Assembly (NCBI GenBank): GCA_910577255.1
Contig: CAJTMH010000001.1
Span: 558,001-622,000 of the forward strand
Direction: 5' to 3'
DNA from: an uncultured Duncaniella sp.
GTDB lineage: Bacteria; Bacteroidota; Bacteroidia; Bacteroidales; Muribaculaceae
Length of the DNA: 64,000 nucleotides
Shown here: piece by piece, positions 53,635 to 62,159 of the stretch
Position numbering within the stretch: the stretch's first letter is position 1
How the letters are laid out: every line of letters begins with the position of its first letter
Translations under genes and position numbers: made by a program
Notes under the pieces: model-generated
Seen by the model: the letters and a program-made list of their open reading frames with translations, nothing else
What the model was told of the DNA's origin: nothing
Databases searched by the model: none

Positions 53635-54108
53635 ATGATACGTACAGGATTAGGATATGACGTACACAAGCTCGTGGAAGACAGAGCTTTGATACTCTGC
53701 GGAGAAAATATCCCTTACGAAAAGGGGCTATTAGGCCATAGTGACGCCGATGTGGCACTCCATGCACTTTCGGATGCTCTGCTCGGGGCCGCCGCACTTA
53801 GAGACATCGGCTATAATTTTCCCGACACTGATCCTAAATATGCCGGAGCAGATTCACGCATACTTTTACGCCGTGTAGCAGAGCTGATAAGCGAGAAAGG
53901 ATTCCACATCAACAACGTGGATGTCACCATAATAGCTCAACGGCCTAAATTGCTCAACCACATCCCCAAAATGATTGAAAACATAGCCTCAGACCTTAAG
54001 CTCGATGCTGATTGCGTATCAGTAAAAGCCACCACCACCGAGCATCTGGGATTCACCGGCCGAGGAGAAGGTATAGCTGCTATGGCTATAGCCACCCTTG
54101 AAAAATAA
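53635..54108 (+). CDS. ispF: 2-C-methyl-D-erythritol 2,4-cyclodiphosphate synthase
   Basis: 157 residues, the family length. It makes the cyclic diphosphate in the MEP isoprenoid pathway. Metal ligands Asp9, His11 (GYDVHKL) and His43 (HSDADVALHAL) are present, as are the RDIGYNFPDTDPKY block and the C-terminal KATTTEHLGFTGRGEGIAA. It starts 18 bases after porV, so isoprenoid synthesis and the secretion protein probably share a transcript. Confidence 0.97.
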   Translation: MIRTGLGYDVHKLVEDRALILCGENIPYEKGLLGHSDADVALHALSDALLGAAALRDIGYNFPDTDPKYAGADSRILLRRVAELISEKGFHINNVDVTIIAQRPKLLNHIPKMIENIASDLKLDADCVSVKATTTEHLGFTGRGEGIAAMAIATLEK

Positions 54109-54131
54109 AAGGCCGACAACAGGCACCAATA

Positions 54132-54162
54132 TTGTTTATCGTGGAGATATTGTGTAACTTTG
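54132..54162 (+). promoter_or_regulatory. Promoter of the polyferredoxin gene
   Basis: TTG (54132-54134), 20 bases, TAACTTTG (54155-54162). A TTG start candidate at 54160 lies inside the -7 box and is rejected in favour of the ATG at 54208. Confidence 0.7.
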
Positions 54163-54207
54163 CAATCTTATCGGCACGCAACCCGATATAAATACACAAT
54201 TCTTGTC

Positions 54208-55788
54208 ATGCAAAACAACGAGTTCTTACCACCGCACTCCCACCACAAACCGGGAATATCCACCGGGAAGATTCTCCGCTATTGCCGAATAGCCACGGCG
54301 GTAGTCATATTTGCTGTCATCACATGGACATTTGTTGATATCGGGATGAAATACCCTGAAACAGGGGTATGGCTGGCCAAGATACAATTTCTACCGGCCA
54401 CAATGGCTTTTTCACTGGCCACATTCATCATTTGGCTCATTATTACTCTGATATTCGGTCGAGTCTATTGCTCTTCAGTGTGCCCGATGGGTACACTTCA
54501 GGACATTTTCGCCCGTATTCCTCGATTAAAACGCATATTCACGCCTCATTGCAGAAAAGATTATCATTATAGCCAACCTCTCACGGCTTTACGAAACATA
54601 GCCTTGTTTGTTGTGGTGCTGTCAATCATACTTGGCATTTCGCTTATCACATCATACCTTGACCCATACAGCCTCTACGGCCGTTTATGTCTGAATGTGT
54701 TACAGCCAATTTTCGAGGCTGGCAAATCGTTGTTTTCCAGTCCAGGATTCACCATTGTCACCGCTTCCATCACCGGAGTCTGCACCACGCTTCTTATAAT
54801 AGGAGTAATAGGCTGGCTCGCGGCCAAAAACGGACGTACATTCTGCAACACCGTATGTCCAGTAGGCACAACGCTGGGCTATATATCCCGATATTCCATA
54901 TTCAGGATAGACATCAATACGGATAAGTGCATCCAATGCCGGCATTGCGAGCATGTATGCAAGGCGTCGTGCATAAACCTCGAAGATCATGTAGTGGACA
55001 CCTCACGATGCGTCAACTGCTTCGACTGCCTGCCAGTGTGTCCCAACGATGCCATCCACTACACTTACGACCGTCATCAGTTGTCAATCCCGATGATGCA
55101 GCGGTTGCGCAACCCATTGGCCGGGAGCACAGCCGGAATGAGCAAGGGCTCTGTGGGGACTCTCAACAGCACCCCTTCCACATCCGAACTTCGCAAGACC
55201 GGGACTAAGCCTCAAGTGATGGACCGCCGTACGTTCCTGACCATAGGGTTAATCACAGCCGCCTCTCCTATCGTGGCTAAGGCAGAATCGATCACAAAAT
55301 CCACATCAAAAACCACCACGGTACCAGTGATGCCTCCGGGGGTTGTGTCGAAACGCAGTTTTCTTGACCGCTGTACTGCCTGCGGACTTTGTATAAGCCG
55401 TTGTCCTCATAAAGTGATAAGGCCATCTCTGAACGAATATGGGCTTCTGCGTATGTTGCACCCGGTGATGAAGTTTGATGAGTCATGGTGTGAATATGAC
55501 TGCACCATCTGCTCCAACGTATGTCCGACAGGGGCATTGTCACCCCTAACAATAGAAGGTAAACACACCTCACCCATAGGATTAGCAGGAGTTGACACCC
55601 AGATATGCGTGTCATGCGGACGCTGCGCGGCCAAATGCCCTGCACACGCGATAGCTATGGGGCCGCGCGACGCAGACGGATGGTCCTATCCTGTGGTCGA
55701 TGCCTCTAAATGCATCGGTTGCGGAGCTTGTCAGTATGTCTGTCCCACCGCCCCCATCAAAGCAATCACAGTCAACGGAATAAACTAA
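54208..55788 (+). CDS. Membrane polyferredoxin: NapH-like part fused to a NapG-like part
   Basis: 526 residues from the ATG at 54208. Residues about 20-225 have four membrane helices and two CxxxCP motifs (CSSVCPMG, CNTVCPVG), as in NapH/MauN quinol-side proteins. Two 4Fe-4S sets follow at Cys241 (CIQCRHCEHVC) and Cys268 (CVNCFDCLPVC). After a serine/threonine-rich linker comes MDRRTFLTIGLITAASPIVAKA at 338-359, a twin-arginine-type RRxFL motif with a hydrophobic stretch and an AKA end. Four further 4Fe-4S sets come at Cys389, 432, 467 and 502 (CTACGLCISRC, CTICSNVC, CVSCGRCAAKC, CIGCGACQYVC). It looks like NapH and NapG joined in one chain that could move electrons across the membrane. The electron acceptor is unknown. 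Confidence 0.82.
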   Translation: MQNNEFLPPHSHHKPGISTGKILRYCRIATAVVIFAVITWTFVDIGMKYPETGVWLAKIQFLPATMAFSLATFIIWLIITLIFGRVYCSSVCPMGTLQDIFARIPRLKRIFTPHCRKDYHYSQPLTALRNIALFVVVLSIILGISLITSYLDPYSLYGRLCLNVLQPIFEAGKSLFSSPGFTIVTASITGVCTTLLIIGVIGWLAAKNGRTFCNTVCPVGTTLGYISRYSIFRIDINTDKCIQCRHCEHVCKASCINLEDHVVDTSRCVNCFDCLPVCPNDAIHYTYDRHQLSIPMMQRLRNPLAGSTAGMSKGSVGTLNSTPSTSELRKTGTKPQVMDRRTFLTIGLITAASPIVAKAESITKSTSKTTTVPVMPPGVVSKRSFLDRCTACGLCISRCPHKVIRPSLNEYGLLRMLHPVMKFDESWCEYDCTICSNVCPTGALSPLTIEGKHTSPIGLAGVDTQICVSCGRCAAKCPAHAIAMGPRDADGWSYPVVDASKCIGCGACQYVCPTAPIKAITVNGIN

Positions 55789-55811
55789 TAGACACTTTTT
55801 TACTTGTAAAT

Positions 55812-56606
55812 ATGAGACAGTATCTCGACCTCCTGAATAAAATAATGAGCGATGGTATAGACCGGGGAGACCGAACCGGAACCGGGACACGCAGTATTTT
55901 CGGCTATCAGATGCGATTTGACCTGCGTGACGGCTTTCCGCTCCTCACCACCAAGAAACTGCATCTTAAATCCATCATCTATGAACTTCTATGGTTCTTG
56001 AAAGGGGATACAAATGTCAAGTATCTGCAGGACAACGGGGTCAGGATATGGAATGAGTGGGCACGCCCTGACGGCAGCCTCGGTCCTGTCTACGGCTATC
56101 AGTGGAGATCATGGCCGGATTATTCGGGTGGACACATCGATCAAATCAAAGAGGTAATAGAGACAATCAAAAACAATCCGTCGTCACGCCGAATAATAGT
56201 CAGCGCCTGGAATGTCGCCGACATTCCACAGATGGCGCTGCCTCCATGTCATCTACTGTTTCAATTCTATGTTGCAGACGGACGTCTCTCGCTCATGCTC
56301 TATCAGCGTAGCGCCGATTGCTTCCTCGGGGTGCCATTCAACATCGCTTCCTATGCTTTGCTGTTGATGATGGTGGCCCAGGTGACAGGTCTTGAACCGG
56401 GCGAGTTCATCCATACACTCGGAGACACCCATATCTACCACAATCATTTTGAGCAGGTGAAGGAGCAGCTATCCCGGACTCCCGGACAGCTTCCCACAAT
56501 GAAGCTCAATCCAGAAATCAAAGATATATTTGACTTCAAGTATGAGGACTTCGAACTTGTCAACTATAATGCCCTACCCCACATCAAAGCTACTGTAGCC
56601 GTATGA
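55812..56606 (+). CDS. thyA: Thymidylate synthase
   Basis: 264 residues from the ATG at 55812 (MRQYLDLLNK); the open frame extends upstream into the polyferredoxin gene but that part is not homologous. It methylates dUMP to dTMP using methylene-tetrahydrofolate. The active-site Cys146 is in MALPPCHLLFQFYV, and DRTGTGTRSIFG and QRSADCFLGVPFNIASYA are the phosphate and folate blocks. The stop overlaps the folA start by four bases (ATGA), so the dihydrofolate made here is recycled by a coupled partner. Confidence 0.98.
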   Translation: MRQYLDLLNKIMSDGIDRGDRTGTGTRSIFGYQMRFDLRDGFPLLTTKKLHLKSIIYELLWFLKGDTNVKYLQDNGVRIWNEWARPDGSLGPVYGYQWRSWPDYSGGHIDQIKEVIETIKNNPSSRRIIVSAWNVADIPQMALPPCHLLFQFYVADGRLSLMLYQRSADCFLGVPFNIASYALLLMMVAQVTGLEPGEFIHTLGDTHIYHNHFEQVKEQLSRTPGQLPTMKLNPEIKDIFDFKYEDFELVNYNALPHIKATVAV

Positions 56607-57142
56607 TCACGATAATAGTCGCATCAACCATCGACCTTGCCATAGGTAATCATGGAGACCTGATCTATCATATCAGCGATGATCTGAAAAGATTCAAAGA
56701 GCTCACAATGGGGCATCCTATAATAATGGGACGAAAGACGTTTGAATCATTTCCCAAGGGCGCACTCCCCGGAAGACGTAACATAGTCGTCACGCGCAAC
56801 CGCGAATATTCGGCTCCTAACATCGAGACCGCCTTCTCGCTTCAACAAGCCATAACTCTATGCAAGCATGATGACCATATCTTCATAATCGGTGGTGGCG
56901 AGATATACCGCCAGGCTCTCCCTCTGGCGGATAATATAGAAATGACAGTGATAAATCAGAAAAAACCTGAAGCCGACACGCGATTTCCGCATATCGGCTC
57001 CGATTTATTCACTCCTCCGTCCACGTTTGACTACGTAGACCCTAAGAGCGGGGTTGAATATTCATTCATAAACATAGCGCTACGGCCTGACAGACCTGCT
57101 ACTTTCCCTGGTACTGAGGCAACATCGGCACAGGGAACTTAG
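56603..57142 (+). CDS. folA: Dihydrofolate reductase
   Basis: 179 residues. It reduces dihydrofolate to tetrahydrofolate. MITIIVASTIDLAIGNHGDLIYHISDDLKRFKELT-type N-terminus includes the substrate Asp in ISDDLKRFK; MGRKTFESFP and FIIGGGEIYRQAL are the NADPH blocks. The canonical fold ends near SFINIALRP; about 17 further residues run into the region antisense to the DUF4136 gene, so the two convergent genes overlap by 44 bases. Its start is coupled to thyA. Confidence 0.95.
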   Translation: MITIIVASTIDLAIGNHGDLIYHISDDLKRFKELTMGHPIIMGRKTFESFPKGALPGRRNIVVTRNREYSAPNIETAFSLQQAITLCKHDDHIFIIGGGEIYRQALPLADNIEMTVINQKKPEADTRFPHIGSDLFTPPSTFDYVDPKSGVEYSFINIALRPDRPATFPGTEATSAQGT

Positions 57143-57728
57143 AGAACAGAGTCTCAACCGCCTGTGCTATCCCCTCAAGATTCCTGAACTGCGAGTCACC
57201 GTTCTCAAGAATGGTGGCAACAGAGGAAGAGTAGAGAGGCAACTTCTCGACGATATTCACCATATCCATAGTGAGCACGCCTTCACGGTAGATACCGGTA
57301 ATCACCTTAGCATTAGCATAGTAATTGTAATAATCATATCCGGGCCAGTAATATCCGCGCGGATACATGAACCAAGGACCATAGCCATTGTAATAGGGGC
57401 CGCCGTAAGGGAATCCTCCGGGAGGAATGGCCGGTTCGGTAGCAATCTCTTTCTTCACGGTAAGGCCGATGTTGATGAGCAAGGGGGAATTCGGATCCTC
57501 TTTATAACCTCGCTCCACCATCTGTTCACGGATAGCCGCAGCAATGTTATAGTAGGTAACCATCTCCATCCCAGGGGGCAACTTCCCCTCTTCAGGTGTC
57601 ACGATGCGGAATGTGGTGTAAGCCCTGAGATTTGCATCATTATATGTGGTACTCGATACCAAACTAAATGGGCTACATCCGCTCAGCAACAACGCGACAA
57701 ATGCCAAAAGGCTAAATAACTTTTTCAT
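57099..57728 (-). CDS. DUF4136-type lipoprotein
   Basis: 209 residues from the ATG at 57728 (an ATG two codons earlier is possible). MKKLFSLLAFVALLLSGC is a lipoprotein signal with Cys18. The mature part has a strand-helix pattern (YTTFRIV..., YYNIAAAIREQMVERGYKED, LLINIGLTVKKE) typical of DUF4136. An unusual Gly/Tyr/Pro-rich insert (about residues 105-140: GGFPYGGPYYNGYGPWFMYP) follows, then a C-terminal domain. It probably faces the periplasm or surface. Function unknown. It overlaps folA by 44 bases at its 3' end. Confidence 0.85.
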   Translation of the reverse strand: MKKLFSLLAFVALLLSGCSPFSLVSSTTYNDANLRAYTTFRIVTPEEGKLPPGMEMVTYYNIAAAIREQMVERGYKEDPNSPLLINIGLTVKKEIATEPAIPPGGFPYGGPYYNGYGPWFMYPRGYYWPGYDYYNYYANAKVITGIYREGVLTMDMVNIVEKLPLYSSSVATILENGDSQFRNLEGIAQAVETLFSKFPVPMLPQYQGK

Positions 57729-57820
57729 AGTCACATCATTAGTTGAATTGTACGATATGAATTATAAACGTTTTTAGCGTTTCAAAAGTTGGTCAATCAT
57801 CATTTCTATCTACAAAAATT

Positions 57821-57850
57821 TGGTTAATTCCCAAGTATGACCTATATTTG
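57821..57850 (+). promoter_or_regulatory. Promoter of the agmatine-to-putrescine operon
   Basis: TTG (57821-57823), 19 bases, TATATTTG (57843-57850), 76 bases before the first gene. Confidence 0.65.
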
Positions 57851-57925
57851 AACCAATATACGCGCCTTGTGTTAAATACATATACAAGTCTTAACATACT
57901 GTAACAATTTAACCCTTAAACTAAA

Positions 57926-58165
57926 ATGATTGACCTGACCGACCTTTTCAACGAACTTCTACAACAATATGGGAGTATCGACATTGCCGAGGCGGAATTT
58001 AAAAAACTTATCCACGAAAATCCCGAGCTTCGCCAACAGTATAAGGACTGGTGCCACGAAGTAGGAAGCTCTGAGAAACGAGGTTTCTTTGACTATTGCG
58101 AGGAATACTTCGAATCACAGGATTCCATCTGGGATAACTTAAAAGATGAATATGAAGATGAATGA
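57926..58165 (+). CDS. Small acidic protein upstream of agmatine deiminase
   Basis: 79 residues, rich in Glu and Asp and probably helical (LTDLFNELLQQYGSIDIAEAEFKKLI), with two cysteines (DWCHEVG, DYCEEYF) and an acidic end. There is no signal or membrane segment, so it should be cytosolic. It overlaps the agmatine deiminase start by 20 bases in another frame, and both lie behind one promoter, which supports it being a real translated gene. I do not recognise its family. A role in regulating or aiding the deiminase is only a guess from position. Confidence 0.65.
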   Translation: MIDLTDLFNELLQQYGSIDIAEAEFKKLIHENPELRQQYKDWCHEVGSSEKRGFFDYCEEYFESQDSIWDNLKDEYEDE

Positions 58166-59279
58166 CTCCGTTAAAACGGACATTTTGCCTCTTTCCCGAC
58201 GTCTCCCTGCTGAATGGGAGACCCATGATTGTGTACTGATAGCATGGCCCCACGAGCTGACCGACTGGAATTACATGCTTGACGAAGCACGCGACTGCTT
58301 CGCCAACATTGTAAGAGCCATATCAGAAGAGGAATGCGTACTCATAGCCGGGCCAGCTGACCTATGTCTACCCTCAATCAGAAGATATGAATTCGATGCG
58401 CGCAGAGTAAAGTTCATGGATATCCCCACAAACGACACTTGGGCAAGAGACTTCGGGGGACTGACCATAGAACTCGAAAACGGCACAAAAAAAGTGCTTG
58501 ACTTCAAATTTAACGGCTGGGGATTAAAATTTGCTTCGAATCTCGATAACCTGATAACTCTCGGACTTGAAAAAGCGAAGAGTTTCAACGCACCTCTGGA
58601 GAATCATCTCAGCTTCGTGCTCGAAGGTGGCTCGGTGGAGAGCGACGGCCAAGGCACACTGCTCACCACATCGGAATGCCTGCTTTCGCCTAACCGCAAC
58701 GGAGCCATGACTCAAGAGCAGATTGACGAGTATCTATGTGACGCATTCGGATTCAACCACACACTATGGCTTGACCACGGCGCACTTGCAGGCGACGACA
58801 CCGATAGCCATATCGACACATTGGCCCGACTCGCACCTGGCGACACCATAATTTATGTAGGCGCGCCTGACGAGGAGAACATGGACAAGGATCCTAACAC
58901 TGACTCATTGCAGAGAATGCGTGACCAGTTGTCGACCTTCCGCACAAAGGAGGGGAATCCTTTCAACCTCGTAGAGTTGCCATCGCCCGCCCCAATATAT
59001 GACGAAGATGGGCAACAGTTACCTGCCACCTATGCCAATTTCCTGATCTCACCAAGAAGGATATATCTGCCGGTCTATTCGCAGCCACGCAAGGATCTGT
59101 TGGCGCAACAAATTCTGCGCATAGCATTCCCTGACCACGAAGTAGTGCCTATTGACTGCAGGGCCCTCATTCAGCAACACGGCTCGCTCCATTGTGTCAC
59201 CATGCAGTTTCCCGCAGGGACCATTGCCGGTATAGATAACGGTAACTGGATAGAGCCGGACAATAATATCAAAAACTAA
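58146..59279 (+). CDS. aguA: Agmatine deiminase
   Basis: 377 residues; other in-frame ATGs lie at 58152 and 58158. It converts agmatine to N-carbamoylputrescine and ammonia. It has a peptidylarginine-deiminase fold with the family blocks LPAEWETHDCVLIAWPH, NDTWARDFGG, VLEGGSVESDGQGTLLTT, DDTDSHIDTLARLA (catalytic His) and the C-terminal GSLHC (nucleophilic Cys). aguB follows 29 bases downstream, completing the two-step route to putrescine. Confidence 0.96.
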   Translation: MNMKMNDSVKTDILPLSRRLPAEWETHDCVLIAWPHELTDWNYMLDEARDCFANIVRAISEEECVLIAGPADLCLPSIRRYEFDARRVKFMDIPTNDTWARDFGGLTIELENGTKKVLDFKFNGWGLKFASNLDNLITLGLEKAKSFNAPLENHLSFVLEGGSVESDGQGTLLTTSECLLSPNRNGAMTQEQIDEYLCDAFGFNHTLWLDHGALAGDDTDSHIDTLARLAPGDTIIYVGAPDEENMDKDPNTDSLQRMRDQLSTFRTKEGNPFNLVELPSPAPIYDEDGQQLPATYANFLISPRRIYLPVYSQPRKDLLAQQILRIAFPDHEVVPIDCRALIQQHGSLHCVTMQFPAGTIAGIDNGNWIEPDNNIKN

Positions 59280-59308
59280 AAAACACTTACCTCCATATAT
59301 TAATCCAA

Positions 59309-60184
59309 ATGCAAATAGGCATAATCCAACAGCACAACACGCCAGACATCGAGCAGAACCGGCTCCGTCTTGGCGAAAAGATATTGAATTTAGCAGCCGA
59401 CGGCGCGGAGCTCGTCGTACTCCAGGAACTGCACGACTCACTATATTTCTGTCAGGTTGAGAGCGTAGATAATTTCAATCTGGCCGTATCAATTCCTTCC
59501 GAAACAACTGAATTTTACTCAGAGATAGCAAGAAAAGCCGGAGTGGTGCTTGTGACATCACTGTTCGAACGCCGCGCACCAGGACTTTACCATAACACAG
59601 CAGTGGTGTTTGACACAGACGGCTCTATGGCAGGACGTTACAGGAAGATGCATATCCCCGACGACCCTGCTTATTACGAGAAGTTCTACTTTACACCGGG
59701 CGATCTCGGATTCGAGCCGGTGCAAACCTCATTGGGTAAATTAGGGGTACTCGTATGCTGGGACCAATGGTATCCGGAAGCAGCCAGGCTGATGGCCATG
59801 AAGGGTGCGGAGCTCCTCATCTATCCCACTGCAATCGGGTGGGAAAGTTCGGACACTCCTGAAGAGAAATCTCGTCAACGCGATGCATGGATGACAGTGC
59901 AACGAGGACATGCCGTGGCCAACGGACTTCCAGTTGTGACGGTAAACCGTGTGGGGCACGAACAGGATCCTTCCGGACAGACGGCCGGCATACAGTTCTG
60001 GGGAACAAGTTTTGTGGCAGGTCCGCAGGGCGAATTAATATATGTGGCCCCGGATAATGAAGAAGCCCTCGCTGTAATAAATGTCGACATGCATCGAAGC
60101 GAACAAGTGCGCAGGTGGTGGCCATTCCTACGCGACAGGCGCATCGAGAACTATAGCGATATCACCCGACGTTTCATCGACTGA
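59309..60184 (+). CDS. aguB: N-carbamoylputrescine amidase
   Basis: 291 residues, a nitrilase-superfamily enzyme that hydrolyses N-carbamoylputrescine to putrescine, CO2 and ammonia. The catalytic triad is visible: Glu in LQELHDSLYF, Lys in YRKMHIPDDP and Cys in VLVCWDQWYPEAARL. The block FFxPGDLGFEPVQT and the C-terminal RRWWPFLRDRRIE are typical of AguB. It lies behind aguA in the same operon. Confidence 0.95.
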   Translation: MQIGIIQQHNTPDIEQNRLRLGEKILNLAADGAELVVLQELHDSLYFCQVESVDNFNLAVSIPSETTEFYSEIARKAGVVLVTSLFERRAPGLYHNTAVVFDTDGSMAGRYRKMHIPDDPAYYEKFYFTPGDLGFEPVQTSLGKLGVLVCWDQWYPEAARLMAMKGAELLIYPTAIGWESSDTPEEKSRQRDAWMTVQRGHAVANGLPVVTVNRVGHEQDPSGQTAGIQFWGTSFVAGPQGELIYVAPDNEEALAVINVDMHRSEQVRRWWPFLRDRRIENYSDITRRFID

Positions 60185-60189
60185 CACCA

Positions 60190-60717
60190 TTGACTGAAGC
60201 ATTGCATCACCATATACAAATCCAGGAGATGGCAACGCTGCCATTCACCACAACATCGGGCGACTACCTGTCGGTCCTGCTTGGAATATGGCTGCCCCGC
60301 TATGGGTGGACACTCATCCTCCCCACCCTGCTCTGTCTGGGAATAGGGACCCTGACGGGCGATGAACGTTTTCTGCTGCTGGCATTGATGCTTCTGTTCA
60401 TCATTGCCCCGATGTTGATGTCGTTCCTTTATACCTACTATATGCTCACCCCGGAGGCACGCAGAGCAGTGGCATTGAAGAGGGTGGATATATCCTCTAA
60501 GGGCGACATGACGCTGACCTACCTCAAGGAAGTTGATGAGAGCGACGACGCTGACGAAAAACACTATGAGGAATTGTCGAAGGAGGAGATTCCGGCCGGG
60601 AAAATCATCAGAGTGAAGTACACCTCACGGTTCAGAGTGTATGTCATAGAAGCTCCACGTCTCCAGTTCATTCTCGTGCCACACGAATCCGTCATTCGCC
60701 AAAGTCCCAATAAATAA
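60190..60717 (+). CDS. Two-helix membrane protein of unknown function
   Basis: 175 residues if the TTG at 60190 is used, or 162 from the ATG at 60229; AGGAG directly precedes that ATG, too close for a normal ribosome-binding site. Two adjacent hydrophobic segments (WTLILPTLLCLGIG and FLLLALMLLFIIAPMLMSFLYTYYML) are followed by a basic/acidic soluble part ending in PHESVIRQSPNK. I do not recognise a family. It sits between aguB and the LolC/E-type permease, 9 bases before the latter, and could work with the permease. Confidence 0.65.
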   Translation: MTEALHHHIQIQEMATLPFTTTSGDYLSVLLGIWLPRYGWTLILPTLLCLGIGTLTGDERFLLLALMLLFIIAPMLMSFLYTYYMLTPEARRAVALKRVDISSKGDMTLTYLKEVDESDDADEKHYEELSKEEIPAGKIIRVKYTSRFRVYVIEAPRLQFILVPHESVIRQSPNK

Positions 60718-60726
60718 GCTTTTGAC

Positions 60727-61980
60727 ATGTCATTCCCTCTGTTTTTAGCCCGACACATTTCGCTTAATCCCCATTCAAAAGGAGCCCGCAGCGGGTTAAT
60801 CATCGCAATCACCGGCATCTCGCTATCCATCATCGTAATGCTTGTGTCAATAGCAGTGATGATGGGATTTAAACAAGAAGTCAGACAGAAAATAATGGGT
60901 TTCGAGGCACAACTCATAGTCGCGCCAAAGGTAACGGCTGATTCCACCTCGATGATTCCATTGGTTGACTCAGCCATGGTGTCACTCATAGCCACATCGC
61001 TCCCGCCAGAGGCAAACGCGGCGCTTACCATCCGTCAACCGGCAATACTTAAAACCCCAACCTCGTTCGCCGGGACCGTCATAAAAGCCTACGATGCAGA
61101 TTATGATTGGAAGTTCATCCGCTCTAACCTCATAGAAGGAGCAATACCCGATTATGCCCAGGATTCGACAATCTACCACGTAGTCATCTCGAAAACACTT
61201 GCCGAAAACCTTGAAGTGGGAACCGGAGATAAACTTGACGCATATTTCATGGGCAACGGGGGGGCATACCGCACAAGGCGCCTGAAAATCGCAGGACTTT
61301 TTGACTCTCATTTCAGCGATTATGACCTCCATTACATTTTCGCATCCCTTCCTATGCTCAGACGGCTCGGAGGGCTTCCGGAGGGTTCTGCGACGCTACT
61401 GGAAATAAACGGGCTCGGCAACGACGACGAAATCGACAAGACTGCCTCCGAGATAACCGGCCTGGCCATCGAGTCGCTCTATCAGGGGAAAACCAACCAA
61501 CTCCACACAGTGGAAAACATACATGACTCAGCAGCTATATATTTCAACTGGCTTGCACTCCTTGACACGAATGTGGTGGTCATACTCACTCTCATGGCTC
61601 TCCTTGCAATGCTCACGCTCGTGTCTTCTCTCTTCATACTCATATTAAGACGAGTCAATATGATAGGTGTGCTGAAAGCTCTCGGCGCATCCAACCGGCT
61701 CATCAGGCGCACATTCGTCATACTCACCATGCGTCTGCTGTTTTATGGATTGGTCATCGGCAACATCGTAGGTATAGGCATAATCCTGCTCCAGCACTAT
61801 ACTCATGTCATCCCGCTAAACCCCGAGGCATATTATCTCGACCATGTCCCGGTGCTGCTTGACATGCCGTCGGTCATCGTCCTAAACATTGCCGTAGCTG
61901 CCATGTCGGCCATAGTGCTCATACTCCCATCGGCCGCCATCTCCACCATCCCTCCATCACGCGCCATCAATTATGAGTAA
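60727..61980 (+). CDS. LolC/LolE-type FtsX-family permease
   Basis: 417 residues. One N-terminal membrane helix (SGLIIAITGISLSIIVMLVSIAVMMGFK) is followed by a large periplasmic MacB-core-like domain (about residues 45-260) and three C-terminal FtsX helices (NVVVILTLMALLAMLTLVSSLFI, LLFYGLVIGNIVGIGIIL, VIVLNIAVAAMSAIVLILPS). This layout and the start SLNPHSKGARSG fit LolC/LolE, which release lipoproteins from the inner membrane with the ATPase LolD. No LolD gene is in the window; the partner must be elsewhere. Confidence 0.9.
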   Translation: MSFPLFLARHISLNPHSKGARSGLIIAITGISLSIIVMLVSIAVMMGFKQEVRQKIMGFEAQLIVAPKVTADSTSMIPLVDSAMVSLIATSLPPEANAALTIRQPAILKTPTSFAGTVIKAYDADYDWKFIRSNLIEGAIPDYAQDSTIYHVVISKTLAENLEVGTGDKLDAYFMGNGGAYRTRRLKIAGLFDSHFSDYDLHYIFASLPMLRRLGGLPEGSATLLEINGLGNDDEIDKTASEITGLAIESLYQGKTNQLHTVENIHDSAAIYFNWLALLDTNVVVILTLMALLAMLTLVSSLFILILRRVNMIGVLKALGASNRLIRRTFVILTMRLLFYGLVIGNIVGIGIILLQHYTHVIPLNPEAYYLDHVPVLLDMPSVIVLNIAVAAMSAIVLILPSAAISTIPPSRAINYE

Positions 61981-62033
61981 TACCACATCTATTCATAAAT
62001 CACCTTAAATTTATTAAAAGTTGGACAAAACCC

Positions 62034-62064
62034 TTGATTCGGCTAAAAAAAAGCCTTATCTTTG
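62034..62064 (+). promoter_or_regulatory. Promoter of ppdK
   Basis: TTG (62034-62036), 20 bases, TATCTTTG (62057-62064). The leader to the ATG at 62160 is about 90 bases. Confidence 0.75.
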
Positions 62065-62159
62065 CATTTTACTTAAGGCCCCACTCTCCAGGGAATCAAA
62101 GTTAACCTTACTACAAACACGATAAAATTATTAATTATAATATCAATATCTAATCACAA

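Noticed and set aside
55710..55811. N-terminal extension of thymidylate synthase
   Set aside because: It is the other frame of the polyferredoxin 3' end; the family starts at the ATG at 55812.
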